From NCBI RefSeq assembly GCF_022581195.2, contig NC_061474.1, forward strand, positions 4,774,001 to 4,838,000: a stretch of 64,000 bases of DNA. The letters are read 5' to 3'. Of this stretch, positions 23,217 through 34,784 are shown piece by piece. The notes below the pieces were generated by a model. It saw only the letters and a list, made by a program, of their open reading frames with translations. It was not told the DNA's origin and searched no databases. Within the stretch, counting starts at the first letter, position 1. Every line of letters begins with the position of its first letter. This stretch comes from Helicoverpa zea (lineage: Eukaryota > Arthropoda > Insecta > Lepidoptera > Noctuidae). The translations under genes were made by a program, and so were the position numbers.

Positions 23217-24839
23217 ACTTCTGTTTGAAGGTTTTATAGGCCACACTAGCAGTTTTTCATGGAGTCACTCGAATTCTGTGACCTGCCGTTTATTGCTGGT
23301 AAAAATAGTTGCGTTATCTTCTAGGTTTCAACTATTTTAATGTCAAATATCGAGGCTTTAGATGTGTTGGTAGCGAAATCGTAATAAGGACGTTTCAGTT
23401 AAGATTATTTTCATATATTTTTTTAACAAAGAATGTAAAACATAGGCAGAGATTGGATTGTAATTTTGGTATCTAAAATTGGACTAGGTAATAGATGGGA
23501 GAACAAAAACAAGATAGATTGATTTTCTTTAAGCTATCCATCAAGTAAGCTTAGAGCTTTTTCGAAAATTGCGCCCCAACTTTTCGGTTCTTTTTAAAGT
23601 TTTTTTTTGTACAAGATCTTACGTTGAATGAAGAAATGCTTTAGCCTTTTGGATTCCCTGTGGTGTTAAGTTTCTATTAAATTATCAAACTATATTATTA
23701 TCGATTTTTTCACTGAAACGTACCAAAAACTATCAACCAACAACCAAAAATCCAGTAAAAGATTTTCATAGCAGACGAGGCCAATTAAATCTTTCTGTCA
23801 AAACGTTACTTCAGATTTCACCAACTTTACAGGCTTTTACGTACACGAGCTTCACACCTTGGTAAAATAATGCGGCTTAGCCGTCGTCGACCGAGAAAAG
23901 CCAAGTAAAACTTATGTGCTTACTTACATCCAACTTAGCGATATTACTTACTATGTAAGATAAGATGCTGAAGTAATAAACACTATATACCTAAACATAT
24001 GAAGCGAGCTTTTAAAATTGTGGTTTCTGCTAAGTTAAAATTAAGTAATACACTACACCGAAGTTAAGGCAATGCGGCTTCATAATATTCTTACTTACTC
24101 CAAATATTACCATACGAGGCAGTATGCTAATTTGGTCTGCCTTTTAAAAAGTAAATACAAAAATATGTGGTTTCATAAACATGTTTATGAGGTAAAAACG
24201 TTCACGAGAATTTTTGCCGCGAGAGTTTAGAACTTTTTAATAAAAACCGGCTTTTAAAGTTTCTGTTTTCTGTCTGCTATGACACCCAGGGGAATGAAAG
24301 AGGTTTTTGTGTGTATATTTTTTTTTGACAACTGAAAATGTATTTTGCTGTCTTTGAAAAAAAACTCAATGTCATTTAATGGTAAACAAGCCTCTGACTC
24401 ACCTGCAATACCGTAGATATTAGTGTGATATGAAGTGGCCATTGTGCATATCAATTATTTTAGCAAGAAGGTGGCCATATTATGCCTTGCCAGTCCAAAG
24501 ACAAAGCAGTCTCCTATCGAGTACTTTCACAAAGAGCTTAAGACATTGTGGTCACTCTAAAATGGACACAAGAAATACCCGGACCACCTGAGACGGCCAC
24601 TCCCTATGGTTTACCATTAGCAAGTCAGTTATTAGAATAAGATAGTTGGGAGGTGAAAATGTGACAGTCCTTTTCAAATTATAATAAGTAATTTATATTA
24701 AAACCAGCTGTTCTCTGTGGTTCCGCCCACCGAGGGAACTGACGCGTGAAAGCCGGGTAGACAGAGTTACTTTCGCATTTATAATACAAGTAAGGATTCA
24801 CACATTTCACTGTAGCTTAGTTAACTATACTTCCATACT

Positions 24840-25015
24840 AACAAAAAGAGGAAACTTTTGTTCGTTTGTACATACCATGAAGGCTCAGAAACTACTGAGC
24901 TGATTTGGAAAATTCTGTCAATGTTGGGAAGCTAAACCATTCCTAAGAAACATAAGCTATATTTTATTCGGGTACGGGCCGAAGTTCCCACCGGACGTAA
25001 ACCGCGGGAAAACAG
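24840..25015 (+). repeat. dispersed moth repeat (AGAAACTACTGA...CCGCGGGAAAAC)
   Basis: GGCTCAGAAACTACTGAGCT, GAAAATTCTGTCAATGTTGG, ATTTTATTCGGGTACGGGCC and AAACCGCGGGAAAAC are spaced as at 48730-48895 and, more loosely, at 57840-57990 and 63240-63350. Non-coding, family name unknown to me. Confidence 0.6.
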
Positions 25016-25348
25016 TTAAACTTATAAAATGTACTATAATTTTTTGTCCATTTTAACATAACTAAAATGTAAAACTACTGCAGAAGTAATTAAAATGTAA
25101 AACGTTTCATTTACCAACACATAGATAACCTACCACCTAGTAACAGGTGTCTCACTACGTTATCGGATAAAGATAAAGATAAAGATAAAGATTCATTTAT
25201 TGCATAACTGTGTACATATTGATGTTCATTAAATACAATAAATTAGATCAACAGTTTATCCAAGTCGGACATGCAATATTAAAATAAAGTAGAGAAAAAA
25301 AAAGAAAAAAAGATAAAAAGATTCACTGACAATACAAAAGTGACACTT

Positions 25349-28171
25349 CTAAATTACTTTTCCAAAATATTCATTTAAATTATAAAAAACATTATCAATT
25401 AAAAATTTCTTTAACTTTGCTTTAAACATATTTCCATTTAATTGCTTAATTGCTGATGGCAGTTTGTTGTATACACGAATAGCAGTAATATATGTACTTT
25501 TATAATAAATCATATTGTTTATACAAGGCAAATTAATATTATACTTATATTGTGTACGAACATTTTTAATGGAGTCACTTTTAAAATTAAAATATTGCAT
25601 ATTATTTTTAACAAACAAACACAGTTCCAGTATATAGATTCCAGTCAGTGTTAGGAAACCCTTTGTCTTAAATGTATCTCTTAAAGATTCAGTACTATAC
25701 ATGTTATATATTGTCTTTATACATTTTTTTTGGAGAATGAAAGTAGATTGTACATTTGTCGAGTTCCCCCAGTAAATAATACCATACGTTAAAATGGGAT
25801 AAACATGTCCATAGTAGGCATTTCTAGTGATGTCCACATTTGTAGTTTCTGACAAGATGGATAATGCATAACAAGCACTAGATATTTTTTTATTTATTTT
25901 CGCGATATGCTCTTTCCAATTCAAATGTTGATCTATCGTCACACCAAGAAAATTAATATGATTTACTTCTTCAATAGTTCTGTTGGCCACGTTTACATTT
26001 AGTTTCATAGGTTTACTCTTGTAATTTCTTAGTTGGACTAATTTGGTTTTTGAGAGATTTACTTTTAAATTTAGTGACTGCAACCAATCAGTTATTGTCG
26101 TTAATGTTCTATTTATTTCAATTTCGTAGTTTGTAACATTTGCATCATCATTTGAGATAAATATAGTTGCATCATCGGCATACATTACACAAAGGTGGTT
26201 TATTATATTCGGTAGCTCATTTATGTAGATAAGAAATAGTTGAGGACCCAATATACTGCCTTGGGGCACACCCAGTAATACATTTTCAAATTCAGATTTA
26301 ATTACCTCAACCATTTTAGTATTTTCATTATATACTTCGATAATTGTTGCCTGCATTCTGTTACTTAAATAATTTTCTACCAGTTTTAGAGCTATACCTC
26401 GTATTCCTATGCTTTCTAATTTATTTAAAAGGATGTCATATTTTACACAGTCAAAAGCTTTGGACATATCAATGAAAAGGGCAGCACATTGTTTTTTAAC
26501 ATTTATTTTTTCCCAGATAGTGTTGAATAATTTATATATTGCCAAAGATGTTGTTTTATTTTTCTGAAATCCAAATTGGTTAACGCTTAATATTTTATAT
26601 TTTTCCAAAAAAACGGTAATTCTGTTATATATTACTTTTTCAAATATTTTTGAAAAACTTGGTAATAGTGCAATTGGTCTGAAGTTATTTATGTCATGCC
26701 GCGATCCCTTCTTATATAGAGGCTTTATAAGAGCTTTTTTTAAGGTTTGAGGAAATTCTCCAGTTTCTAACATTAAGTTTATTATATGTACAAGTGGGTC
26801 GGCAATAAATGAAATGCTTTCTTTGATAATTTTTATAGGAATATCATCATGTCCAAAACTAGATTTGTTTTTTAATTTTTTTACTATTTTTATTATTTCG
26901 CACCTATCTGCTGGATAAAGAAAAATACTATGTGGATTTGAAATACTCGTATGTTTTGATTGATAATTATTGTTTGTTGACGTGTTATTGTTTTGGTTAA
27001 TATAGAAATGATTGAAGGTACTAGCTAATTTGTCAGGTGATTTTATTATATTGTTATTGTGAACTATGTAGTCTATTGTAGGTTGAAGAACATTTGTGGT
27101 TTGAGTTTGTCTTTTTATTAATGCCCATGTAGCTTTAGTTTTATCGACACTAGATGATATGAATTTTGTATTTGATAATTTTTTAGCCTCTTTCGTTACC
27201 CGTTTTAATATTTTACAGCATCGCAGGTATTTTATTTTATGTTCATAAGATTTATTGCTTTTTGTTTGAAGGTACATTTTGCGTTTATTTTTGCTAGAGA
27301 CAATGATGCCTTTTGTTTTCCAGGACTTATCTTTTTTATACTGAAATTTTATTTTTTCAATAGGAATACAAAGGTCAAAAATTAGTTTAAATATGTGTAT
27401 AAATTCATCATAAGCTGAATTTGGATTTGAATGGTGATATACGTTATCAAATGTTATTTGTGAGATATATTTTAGAAATATTTCTTTGTAACGATCTATT
27501 TTACGACGCATTTTAAACCAGTATTTTTCCTTGAAGCTTATACTACACGGTATCTTTATTACTTGGCATGTATGGTCTGACATACCCAAGTCCCATATTT
27601 CCGCTTTGTAATTTCGATGGTTAGTGATGATATTATCTATGCACGTTGCAGAATGGGATGTTATTCGAGTTGCATTATTTAGGGTTAAAAGTAAATTAAA
27701 TTTTTTTAATGTATTTTTAAATAGCTGACTTTTTGTGTTGCAGATTAGAGTATCTATGTTAAAGTCACCAGTGATAAAAATTTTTTTGTTTAATGCTCTA
27801 GATCTAATAGTAAGTTTATAAAGTAAAAGCTCGAGTTTTTCAATGAACAGACATAGATTACTGTTTGGTGTTCTATACAGACATATAATATACCAGTTTG
27901 TTTCTGGGATTTCTAAACCACAACACTCAAAGTGGGTTTCAATGGATATTTCAGAGATCCAATCAATTTTTTTGAAGTTTATTGATTTCTTTACGTAAAT
28001 GCATACACCACCTCGAGATTTTTTTTGTCTTGAAAAATATGTTGCAATTTTATAGTTTGGTAGTTGTAATGTTTCCGCATTGTCATCACGAAGAAATGTC
28101 TCAGTTAAACACAGAACATCAATATTTCTTGACTCTAATAATAATTCTATATCACAAATTTTAGACCTCAT
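25349..28171 (-). CDS. LINE ORF2: AP endonuclease and reverse transcriptase
   Basis: Nicks target DNA and reverse-transcribes the element RNA by target-primed reverse transcription. Endonuclease motifs visible are TET (residues 23-25), YRTP (99-102), TGDFNID (134-140) and SDH (198-200). Reverse-transcriptase blocks are FRPIALLP (497-504), QFGF (532-535), IDMSKAFD (567-574), GVPQGSILGP (634-643) and the catalytic YADD (664-667). No RNase H domain is evident after it. The annotated ATG is poor. The conserved endonuclease start (ILHNNIQG) lies upstream of it in the same open frame, which overlaps the end of ORF1 by about 50 bases without an ATG. Translation may therefore depend on reinitiation or frameshifting. 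No stops or lost catalytic residues seen. Confidence 0.9.
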   Translation of the reverse strand: MRSKICDIELLLESRNIDVLCLTETFLRDDNAETLQLPNYKIATYFSRQKKSRGGVCIYVKKSINFKKIDWISEISIETHFECCGLEIPETNWYIICLYRTPNSNLCLFIEKLELLLYKLTIRSRALNKKIFITGDFNIDTLICNTKSQLFKNTLKKFNLLLTLNNATRITSHSATCIDNIITNHRNYKAEIWDLGMSDHTCQVIKIPCSISFKEKYWFKMRRKIDRYKEIFLKYISQITFDNVYHHSNPNSAYDEFIHIFKLIFDLCIPIEKIKFQYKKDKSWKTKGIIVSSKNKRKMYLQTKSNKSYEHKIKYLRCCKILKRVTKEAKKLSNTKFISSSVDKTKATWALIKRQTQTTNVLQPTIDYIVHNNNIIKSPDKLASTFNHFYINQNNNTSTNNNYQSKHTSISNPHSIFLYPADRCEIIKIVKKLKNKSSFGHDDIPIKIIKESISFIADPLVHIINLMLETGEFPQTLKKALIKPLYKKGSRHDINNFRPIALLPSFSKIFEKVIYNRITVFLEKYKILSVNQFGFQKNKTTSLAIYKLFNTIWEKINVKKQCAALFIDMSKAFDCVKYDILLNKLESIGIRGIALKLVENYLSNRMQATIIEVYNENTKMVEVIKSEFENVLLGVPQGSILGPQLFLIYINELPNIINHLCVMYADDATIFISNDDANVTNYEIEINRTLTTITDWLQSLNLKVNLSKTKLVQLRNYKSKPMKLNVNVANRTIEEVNHINFLGVTIDQHLNWKEHIAKINKKISSACYALSILSETTNVDITRNAYYGHVYPILTYGIIYWGNSTNVQSTFILQKKCIKTIYNMYSTESLRDTFKTKGFLTLTGIYILELCLFVKNNMQYFNFKSDSIKNVRTQYKYNINLPCINNMIYYKSTYITAIRVYNKLPSAIKQLNGNMFKAKLKKFLIDNVFYNLNEYFGKVI

Positions 28172-28208
28172 ACCTTGGATATTGTTATGAAGTATCGTAA
28201 ATTCGCTT

Positions 28209-29408
28209 CTAGTTACGAAATAAATTATTTTCTGTTTGTGTTTCGACTGATGATAGATTTGGTCGCACTAGGAAATCTGTTTGCGTGCTAGTTGTTACTG
28301 TATTCTTGTTTTCTTTACTATTTCTCTTAATGAATTGTATATATTTGTGTTTATAATTTAGATGCAATATTTCTCTCAACATTAACCTGCATAATACTAC
28401 AAAGTACGACATGTAAGGAACTTTATAATCTATGTTTACAAATGTGCTGTGATCGAACTGGGAGCATACATACTGGAATGTTTCACGTAGCTTAGACTCA
28501 CTTAAATACCTACTTCTTTTTGTATTGCACAGTAACACATTTGTGTGCGCTAGTTTATCTACGAGAAAGTATAGGTTTGACTGCATTCTTAGTGGGTCCC
28601 TATCATTTTTACCAGATACAATTAAGACATAATCGTGTTTATCCAGGCCTTTACATAAATCGATTAGAGATTCAAGTAGTTTATCAGTCGTTGCACCAGG
28701 TTTACTTAAAGAAGACACAATATAATTAGGTCCAATCAAGTTTTGAAGAATGTTTCTCATATTTGTGTGTTCATCCGAGAAAATTAGGACTCTATTTCTG
28801 CAAGATTTTTCTTCATTTGTGATTGGGATTAGACTTAATTCAGTTCTGGGGAGATCATTTTGTACTTCATCTTCATCATTGCGCGGAGACTCAATATTCT
28901 CTGCGGCAGACTGGTATGTCCCATCGATGTATTGAGCGTTACTGATTGGGGTCTCAATAGTGTTATCAAGATTTATATTCATTTCGCTGTAACTATCATT
29001 CAAGTTTAATGGTTTTTTAACAGTTTTACTCTTCGACTTTGGTGGTTTGCTACGTTTGTTTGAAGATATTAAGCTATTTTGTATATTTGAGGCGTCCGAA
29101 CACAGTAGTTTTAATTTATCTATTTTTGATTGTTGAGAAGCAACTATTTGCTGAAGAGTGTGGTTTTCGGAGTTTAAATTATCTACCTCGTTCTGCGTCC
29201 TTTCCAAATCCATTCTAAGTTTCATAATTTCACTTCTTAACTCTTCTACTTCATGGTTAAGTAGTGCTTTAGACAAATCTGGTAAACTCTGTGCGTTGTC
29301 TGAGAGATATATACTTGATGAGGAGTTTAAAGAATTCACATCGTAGTTGCTTTGGCTGCTAATTCCTTTGTGCTTCCTTACCGTGATGTTTCTATCGCAG
29401 GAATCCAT
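28209..29408 (-). CDS. LINE ORF1: coiled-coil plus esterase-like domain
   Basis: Expected to bind element RNA in the ribonucleoprotein. The 399 residues start with a low-complexity Ser/Asn region, then a leucine-rich coiled coil (about 45-103) and a basic linker rich in Lys/Ser/Pro (117-133). Last comes a domain resembling SGNH/GDSL esterases (about 205-350) with FSDEH (210-214) in the nucleophile position, KPGATT (236-241) and SGKNDR (265-270). The usual C-terminal histidine block is not evident, so hydrolase activity is doubtful. Esterase-type ORF1 proteins are known in CR1-group LINEs. The ATG at 29408 opens the frame; its TAG at 28211-28209 lies 37 bases before the first ORF2 ATG. Confidence 0.8.
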   Translation of the reverse strand: MDSCDRNITVRKHKGISSQSNYDVNSLNSSSSIYLSDNAQSLPDLSKALLNHEVEELRSEIMKLRMDLERTQNEVDNLNSENHTLQQIVASQQSKIDKLKLLCSDASNIQNSLISSNKRSKPPKSKSKTVKKPLNLNDSYSEMNINLDNTIETPISNAQYIDGTYQSAAENIESPRNDEDEVQNDLPRTELSLIPITNEEKSCRNRVLIFSDEHTNMRNILQNLIGPNYIVSSLSKPGATTDKLLESLIDLCKGLDKHDYVLIVSGKNDRDPLRMQSNLYFLVDKLAHTNVLLCNTKRSRYLSESKLRETFQYVCSQFDHSTFVNIDYKVPYMSYFVVLCRLMLREILHLNYKHKYIQFIKRNSKENKNTVTTSTQTDFLVRPNLSSVETQTENNLFRN

Positions 29409-30205
29409 TTTCGATTTTAGATATTATTATGTATTGTTATGATGATAAAAAAAATGCCAAAAAGTAGTTCCAGAATAGTTATGTTTATCTGGTTTCGAAG
29501 ACGCAATCTCTCAATCATTCACAATAACAATAGCAAAAAGTCACAAAAATGACTGTCCTGTAGTTGGTTCCGAAGCCAGGACATTTCAATGCTAGAAACT
29601 ATAAGCGAACACTATGCGCACTGGGCTACACTGTTCATGGCATTCGGTACGAAATAAAGCTTCTAATATTTGTTTATGCAGTGTTCGTTGTGGTGATTCA
29701 TCGGTAGAAGAATGACTTGCACTGTTTCACTTTAACTTTTTTGAATGTTTAGTGTTATTTTGTAGGATTATTGGTATATTACTTAGTAAATAAAGTTATT
29801 GTATTTATTTCACTGTGTCCTGTTGATTTTATTCACTATTTGTTACACTTCTAACTTGTTTTCTTTTTATTTTTATAGGTATGTTTATGTCATTCATTAC
29901 ACTTAATATAACTTTATAAATATCACTCTCGCACATTAATAATATCCTTTTCATAACATATGATTCGCCAAAACACAAAAATTACATCGTAAACTATGGA
30001 GAATCGAGCCATGTCACAAGTCAAACGTAAATATTGATAGCAAACACAGAGTAGACGTTATGTGTCCGTTTATACATATATTATCTACTGAACACCGGTA
30101 CATCTACTTGTATGTTAAAGGAAGGGAATATACGGGCGATCAGTTTGAGCGGGAGGATTTAAACATTAAAATGGTAGGACTTGGGGGTGGTTTCTTTCAC
30201 AGTTC

Positions 30206-30311
30206 GTACAGTCAACTTCAGGTCAGTGGTAATAGTTTTATAGGAAAATCGTACTTATTACTATTGAGTTAAGGTGCATGACAGTTACCACTAATGTGCA
30301 GTTTACTGTAC
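30206..30311. mobile_element. MITE family E (GTACAGT ends)
   Basis: A 106 bp element. GTACAGTCAACTTCAGGTCA at the left is inverted as TAGTGCAG-like sequence ending TTTACTGTAC at the right, with AGTGGTAA and TTACCACT inner blocks. A second copy in opposite orientation lies at 39519-39620. Non-coding. Confidence 0.7.
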
Positions 30312-30579
30312 AAAGTGGGCGTTTAGTGAGCAGAATTTGGCTGTTGATTTGTTATTCATTGCTCAGAATATGGAAAAGGATACGGAAAAGAGCTCCGGAG
30401 ATGGTGACAATATGGAAACCGTCAAAGAGCCAGAAGACTGAGTCTTATAGTTTTATTTGCTGTCTATTAGATTCATCTAAAATATAAGGCACGTAATGCA
30501 CTTCTCTCTCACAAATTAATAAAATAACAACGCTTTTCGATTCACACAAAAATGCACAAAATTATGTGCACATCGACTT

Positions 30580-30983
30580 TAAGAGCTCTGCTTCACTAGG
30601 ACGCCATGGCGACGTCGCCAGCGGTTCATTTCTGGCTACTTCTGGCATTCAAATGTCGCATAGCCGATTGGCCATGGCGTCTCGACAGTCAATTGTTTAC
30701 GTCGTCGCTGAAGAAATTGCACGCTGACTGGCGACCACATTGGCGACTGAGTGAGGGAGGTGCACTTTACTGTGTACATTATAGTGGCAACCGTGGCTAC
30801 GTCGCCAAGCTGCCAGAGTTGCCAGTAGCCACGTAGGGAACTGTAGCTCTTGGCCACGCTTCCAATTTGGCGACGTTGCCAAACTGTCGGCAAGTGAGTG
30901 AGGTTCCAAACATTTCAATATTAACTGCTTGGATACGTAGCCGGCGATGTCGCCATTGGCGTCCTAATGAGGCAGGGTTCTTA
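30580..30983. mobile_element. TIR element F, rich in GGCGAC motifs
   Basis: The ends TAAGAGCTCTGCTTCACTAG and its right counterpart (read inverted: TAAGAACCCTGCCTCATTAG) run on through GACGCCATGGCGACGTCGCC. The TIR is therefore about 40 bp with a few mismatches. The interior is GC-rich and carries repeated GGCGAC/GTCGCC words, including the 12 bp palindrome GGCGACGTCGCC at 30608-30619. The overlapping open frames of 70-125 codons are composition-driven. The target duplication is not resolved. Confidence 0.7.
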
Positions 30984-30999
30984 GTGTTGAATAGTCTAT

Positions 31000-32880
31000 G
31001 AAGATTTTCTAGCAAGGCAAAAAGAAACGCGTAAGTACAGTATAATCTCACGTATATTTGAATGCTAAGCACAGTGACACGATAGTTCGGTTTGAGGTAA
31101 GAAATAACATTTTCCAGTCGTTGACTCGTATGCAGGCGACGGTTATTCCGATCGCTAAATATTGCTCCTGTCACCGTTTGTACAACGTACCTACCTATTG
31201 CTGTTTATACTTGTAGTAAGAAAAGGTATTTATAGAGAGGTTTTGTATTGAATGCCTAATAAGTTGGAGTATTAGGTAAATATTGTCAGTGATAAACACT
31301 TACAGTCAGGCGGATTTGAGAAAGATTGTGCTGAAAATGATAAAGTTCATGGTTAAAAATCTACTAAGAAACAGTAATGCAGTAGGTAGGTACTTAGAAG
31401 TAAGCTCGTATGTAGCAATATTGTTGCTATAGTTTTTAACCTTTTATTTGATGTAGAAATGACAGGCAGTAATGAATATGTAACAACAACTTTTAACACC
31501 TTTCTTTATAATAGACAGCGGTAAATATACCTACATAAGTAAAACTTCTCCAGAAGATATTGTCAAAGAGCTCAAATAAAACTAAAACGTGATAATCACA
31601 TACAATATACCTAATACTACAGCTAAATATAAATACGTCGTCCCATCTCCGTTAGTGTCGTGCGCCAAGGGATTAACTCAGACAGCAACATTATCCATCC
31701 GACTGACAGTCCAATCCTTTTGTGGTATCTATTATATCGTACTACTGACTTGAATTACCTTTGCTATCACTATACAAGATGTTGATTTGCATTTGTGCCA
31801 TACTTCAGGAGGAGGACATAAAATACGTAAATAATCGATTGGAATTACAGTAGACAGGAAATTTCAGAAGTAATCCAATTTTATGAATGAAATTTATGAA
31901 TAATCGTTGCCTATGCTTGGTGTTTGCGTTTGTGTGAGGGCGCAGCACGGTTTAAAGGCCAGTAACACACGCACCAAGTTTAAATACGGCTAGATGACAT
32001 TGACGGATTCCGAAAAAAAAAATACGTACCAATTTTTTTGTTGATTTGGGACGAGAATCATTAGCATAATTTCGTCCTTGAATATGGCACGGATGCAAAT
32101 CAACAGCTTGTATAGCATAAAACACGATAAGACAAGGCACTTTTCGACGGTATGTCTGTCTCAAGGTATGCTTCGAACACTTAGAACGGATTTAGTCTTT
32201 TGACACGTTCTATGTTGATTCAATTTATTAAAAGTTATTCAAAATAAATTCTATCATCAAAATAATCTAACTAAATAATCTGGGTAGGGTTACCCAGATT
32301 TATGAAAACTAATTTATCAATTTACCCCGCAACCGCCACTTTTACGTCACATAATACCTTCTGAAATAAAGTTGTATTTTAATTTAATATATTTTAACTA
32401 TCCCAAACTTCAAAAACTAATCCTAGCATTTAATTCAGAATGGTCCCAACTGATTGTTTTATATAACTTAAATAAACCTCAAACTTCCAATACATTATTT
32501 TGTTGCCAAATGAACATTTTTTCCCCGGGTTCGGGGTAAATTGACACGTTTTTCCCCTATTCGGGACACTAATAGAAAATTGGGATATACCCAACCGTAG
32601 GCGGATGAAATACGAGTTTTTATGGACAATTTGATCACAAAAACTTGTAAGCGTCGAATAATGAACGCGCTTACCCTATTTTGTATGAACATTTGGGCTT
32701 CGGAATATTGATTTATGAATGGGCTGTAAGGGACTTGTAGTTAAATTCTGTTATTGTGTAAATGTCTCTGTGTGTGTTTGAAGCCATGTTATTTTGGGTC
32801 CAAAATTATTATGCTGGATGTTGTTGGAATAGTAAGCGCGTTGTTGGCCATCCGAAAGCTTCGATATTCAAACAAACATA
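31000..32880. other. anonymous sequence between elements F and Tigger
   Basis: No gene or recognised repeat. Short frames of 65-70 codons lie on the minus strand without motifs. Confidence 0.5.
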
Positions 32881-33235
32881 AATACAGTGAAACTTGGTTA
32901 AGTGGGACCTGGATAAGTGAGAAACCTCCATAATTGGAACTCATGCTGAGGTCCCAACAGTTTGGCACTGAATCACCTCTGTTAGTGGGACAAGGTAAGC
33001 CTCTATATCTGGGATTTGTTCTTTCGATTTATCATCACAGTTACCTCTATAACTGAGACAGCGAGTAAATTTTATTTGCATAAACCTCTGTAACTGAGAT
33101 AACATTGTTTGTTATTCATTCTTATTCTACCCTCAAATTCCACACGTAATTCCAAGTACGTAAGTACAAATTTTGAGCCATAATTACCTTCAGTTTTAGT
33201 TTCGCTTTACTATCATACAGATGTTTATTTGAAAA

Positions 33236-34784
33236 ATGCCAAAACGAAAGCTACAATCACTATCATTACGTGAAAAACTGAAGTTAATATCCGTTTATGA
33301 AAATGGGAAGACACGCGAAGAAGTTTGAGCCGAATTTAATGTGCCAAAATCTACTCTTTGTAGAATAATTCAGAATAAACATAAAATTGAATCACAATGT
33401 TCTGAAGGACAAGGAAAACTAAAACGTGTACGTTTATCAGAATATCCTGAACTTGAACAGTGTTTGCTAACATGGGTCAAGCAACTTCGTAACAAAAACG
33501 TTCCGGTAAGTGGACCGATGATTAAAGAAAAGGCACAAGATTTCGCGCGAAGGTTCGATATTCATGATTTTTGTAGCAGCAATGGTTGGATGGAAGGGTT
33601 TAAGAAAAGAAACGGTATAGTTTTCAAAGCAATTTGTGGAGAAAGTAACGCTGTTGACGTTAACAAATGTAGCCAATGGATTGAAGACCTACCACTTCTA
33701 TGACGCAATTATTCTGCTGACGATATTTTTAACGCAGACGAAGCGGGTTTATTTTACAAGTGTCTTCCCGATAAAACTTTTACCTTAAAAGGTGAGTCTT
33801 GTCATGGCGGGAAACTCAGTAAAGAGCGCATTACAATACTTCTAGGTGCTAACATGTCAGGAACTGAAAAGTTGCCTATCCTATTAATCGGAAAATCTAA
33901 GTCTCCGCGATGTTTCAAAGGTGTTAAAATTTTGCCTGTGAATTACCAAAATAATAAAAAGGCATGGATGACATCCATTATTTTTTCTGATTGGTTGAAG
34001 AATTTAAACCAAGAAATGAAAGCCCAGACGCGAAAGATTTTAATGTTAGTGGACAATTGTACTGCTCACAATAATAAGCCCGAGCTAAGCCACATTAAAC
34101 TCGTATATCTGCCTGCGAATACGACAAGTAAATTACAGAAAATGGATCAAGGCATCATCAACAATTTCAAAATTTATTACAGAAAAGAAGTTGTTCGACA
34201 TGTTATTAAATCTATAGAAGACAATCAGTGCCCACAAATCGATGTTCTTCAGGCGATGAGGTTTGCTAGGAAAGCTTGGTTTTCTGTGACCAAAACTACT
34301 ATAGCAAACTGCTTTAAAAAATCTGGATTTAAATCTGAAGTAACTGAAGCTGAAAGCTTACAAGAGGAGGACGCAAATTTAGAAACTGATCCTGAAGATT
34401 AGAACTTAGCCATCAGCAACGACAATAATCAACAGCCAACATTCCAAGATTTTATAAACGTCGATGACGGTTTAATAGTTTCAGGAGAACTTAATGAAAG
34501 CGACATTCTCGTCTTCTTCATTGGAAAATGAAGAAGAAGACGATGAAATGAGCGCGGAAGTAAATTTAGTGAAAATTTCTAAACGCGAAGCAGTAAAAGC
34601 ACTAGAAACTTTGCACAGTTATTTTGAAATGTCATCAATTGGTGACCAAAGCATATTTGATAAAATTTATAACATCGAAAAACATCTGATGACTGATACT
34701 TCCAAAGGACAAACTAAAATGACAGATTTTTATCCTACTTCCTACTTATCCTACTTATATTATAAATGTGAAAGTTTGTGAGAA
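33236..34784 (+). pseudogene. Tigger-like transposase, broken
   Basis: Family role: binds transposon ends with paired helix-turn-helix domains and catalyses cut-and-paste with a DDE/D core. Visible are an N-terminal psq-type HTH (SLREKLKLISVYENG, from 33260), a CENP-B-type HTH (about 33430-33640), and the three acidic positions of the core: NADEAG (near 33735), LVDNCTAHN (near 34050) and KMDQGI (near 34145). A C-terminal helix and QTKMTDFY motif follow (34494-34745), matching the usual Tigger tail. Breaks are in-frame TGA at 33328-33330 and 33701-33703, TAG ending the frame at 34402, and a shift of +1 before 34494. The catalytic residues remain, so decay is modest. Confidence 0.88.

Larger units (their letters stand above)
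25158..29640 (-). mobile_element. CR1/Daphne-like non-LTR retrotransposon, both ORFs open
   Basis: A minus-strand LINE. The 3' end (left) is a tandem ATCTTT tail at 25167-25191 (AAAGATAAAGAT on the plus strand), followed by a 3' UTR, ORF2 (25349-28171), ORF1 (28209-29408) and a presumed 5' UTR up to roughly 29640. The 5' limit is uncertain and I found no target-site duplication. Both frames are uninterrupted at 399 and 940 codons, so the insertion is young and may be competent. A short tandem 3' tail, esterase-like ORF1 and APE-RT ORF2 place it in the CR1 superfamily; the finer name is inference. Confidence 0.85.

Noticed and set aside
25349..29408. Endogenous viral polymerase
   Set aside because: AP endonuclease motifs, the absence of protease, integrase or LTRs, and the tandem 3' tail identify a LINE.
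30606..31174. Overlapping frames of 73-125 codons around 30.6-31.2 kb
   Set aside because: They lie in or across TIR element F, and their repetitive words come from the GGCGAC motif.
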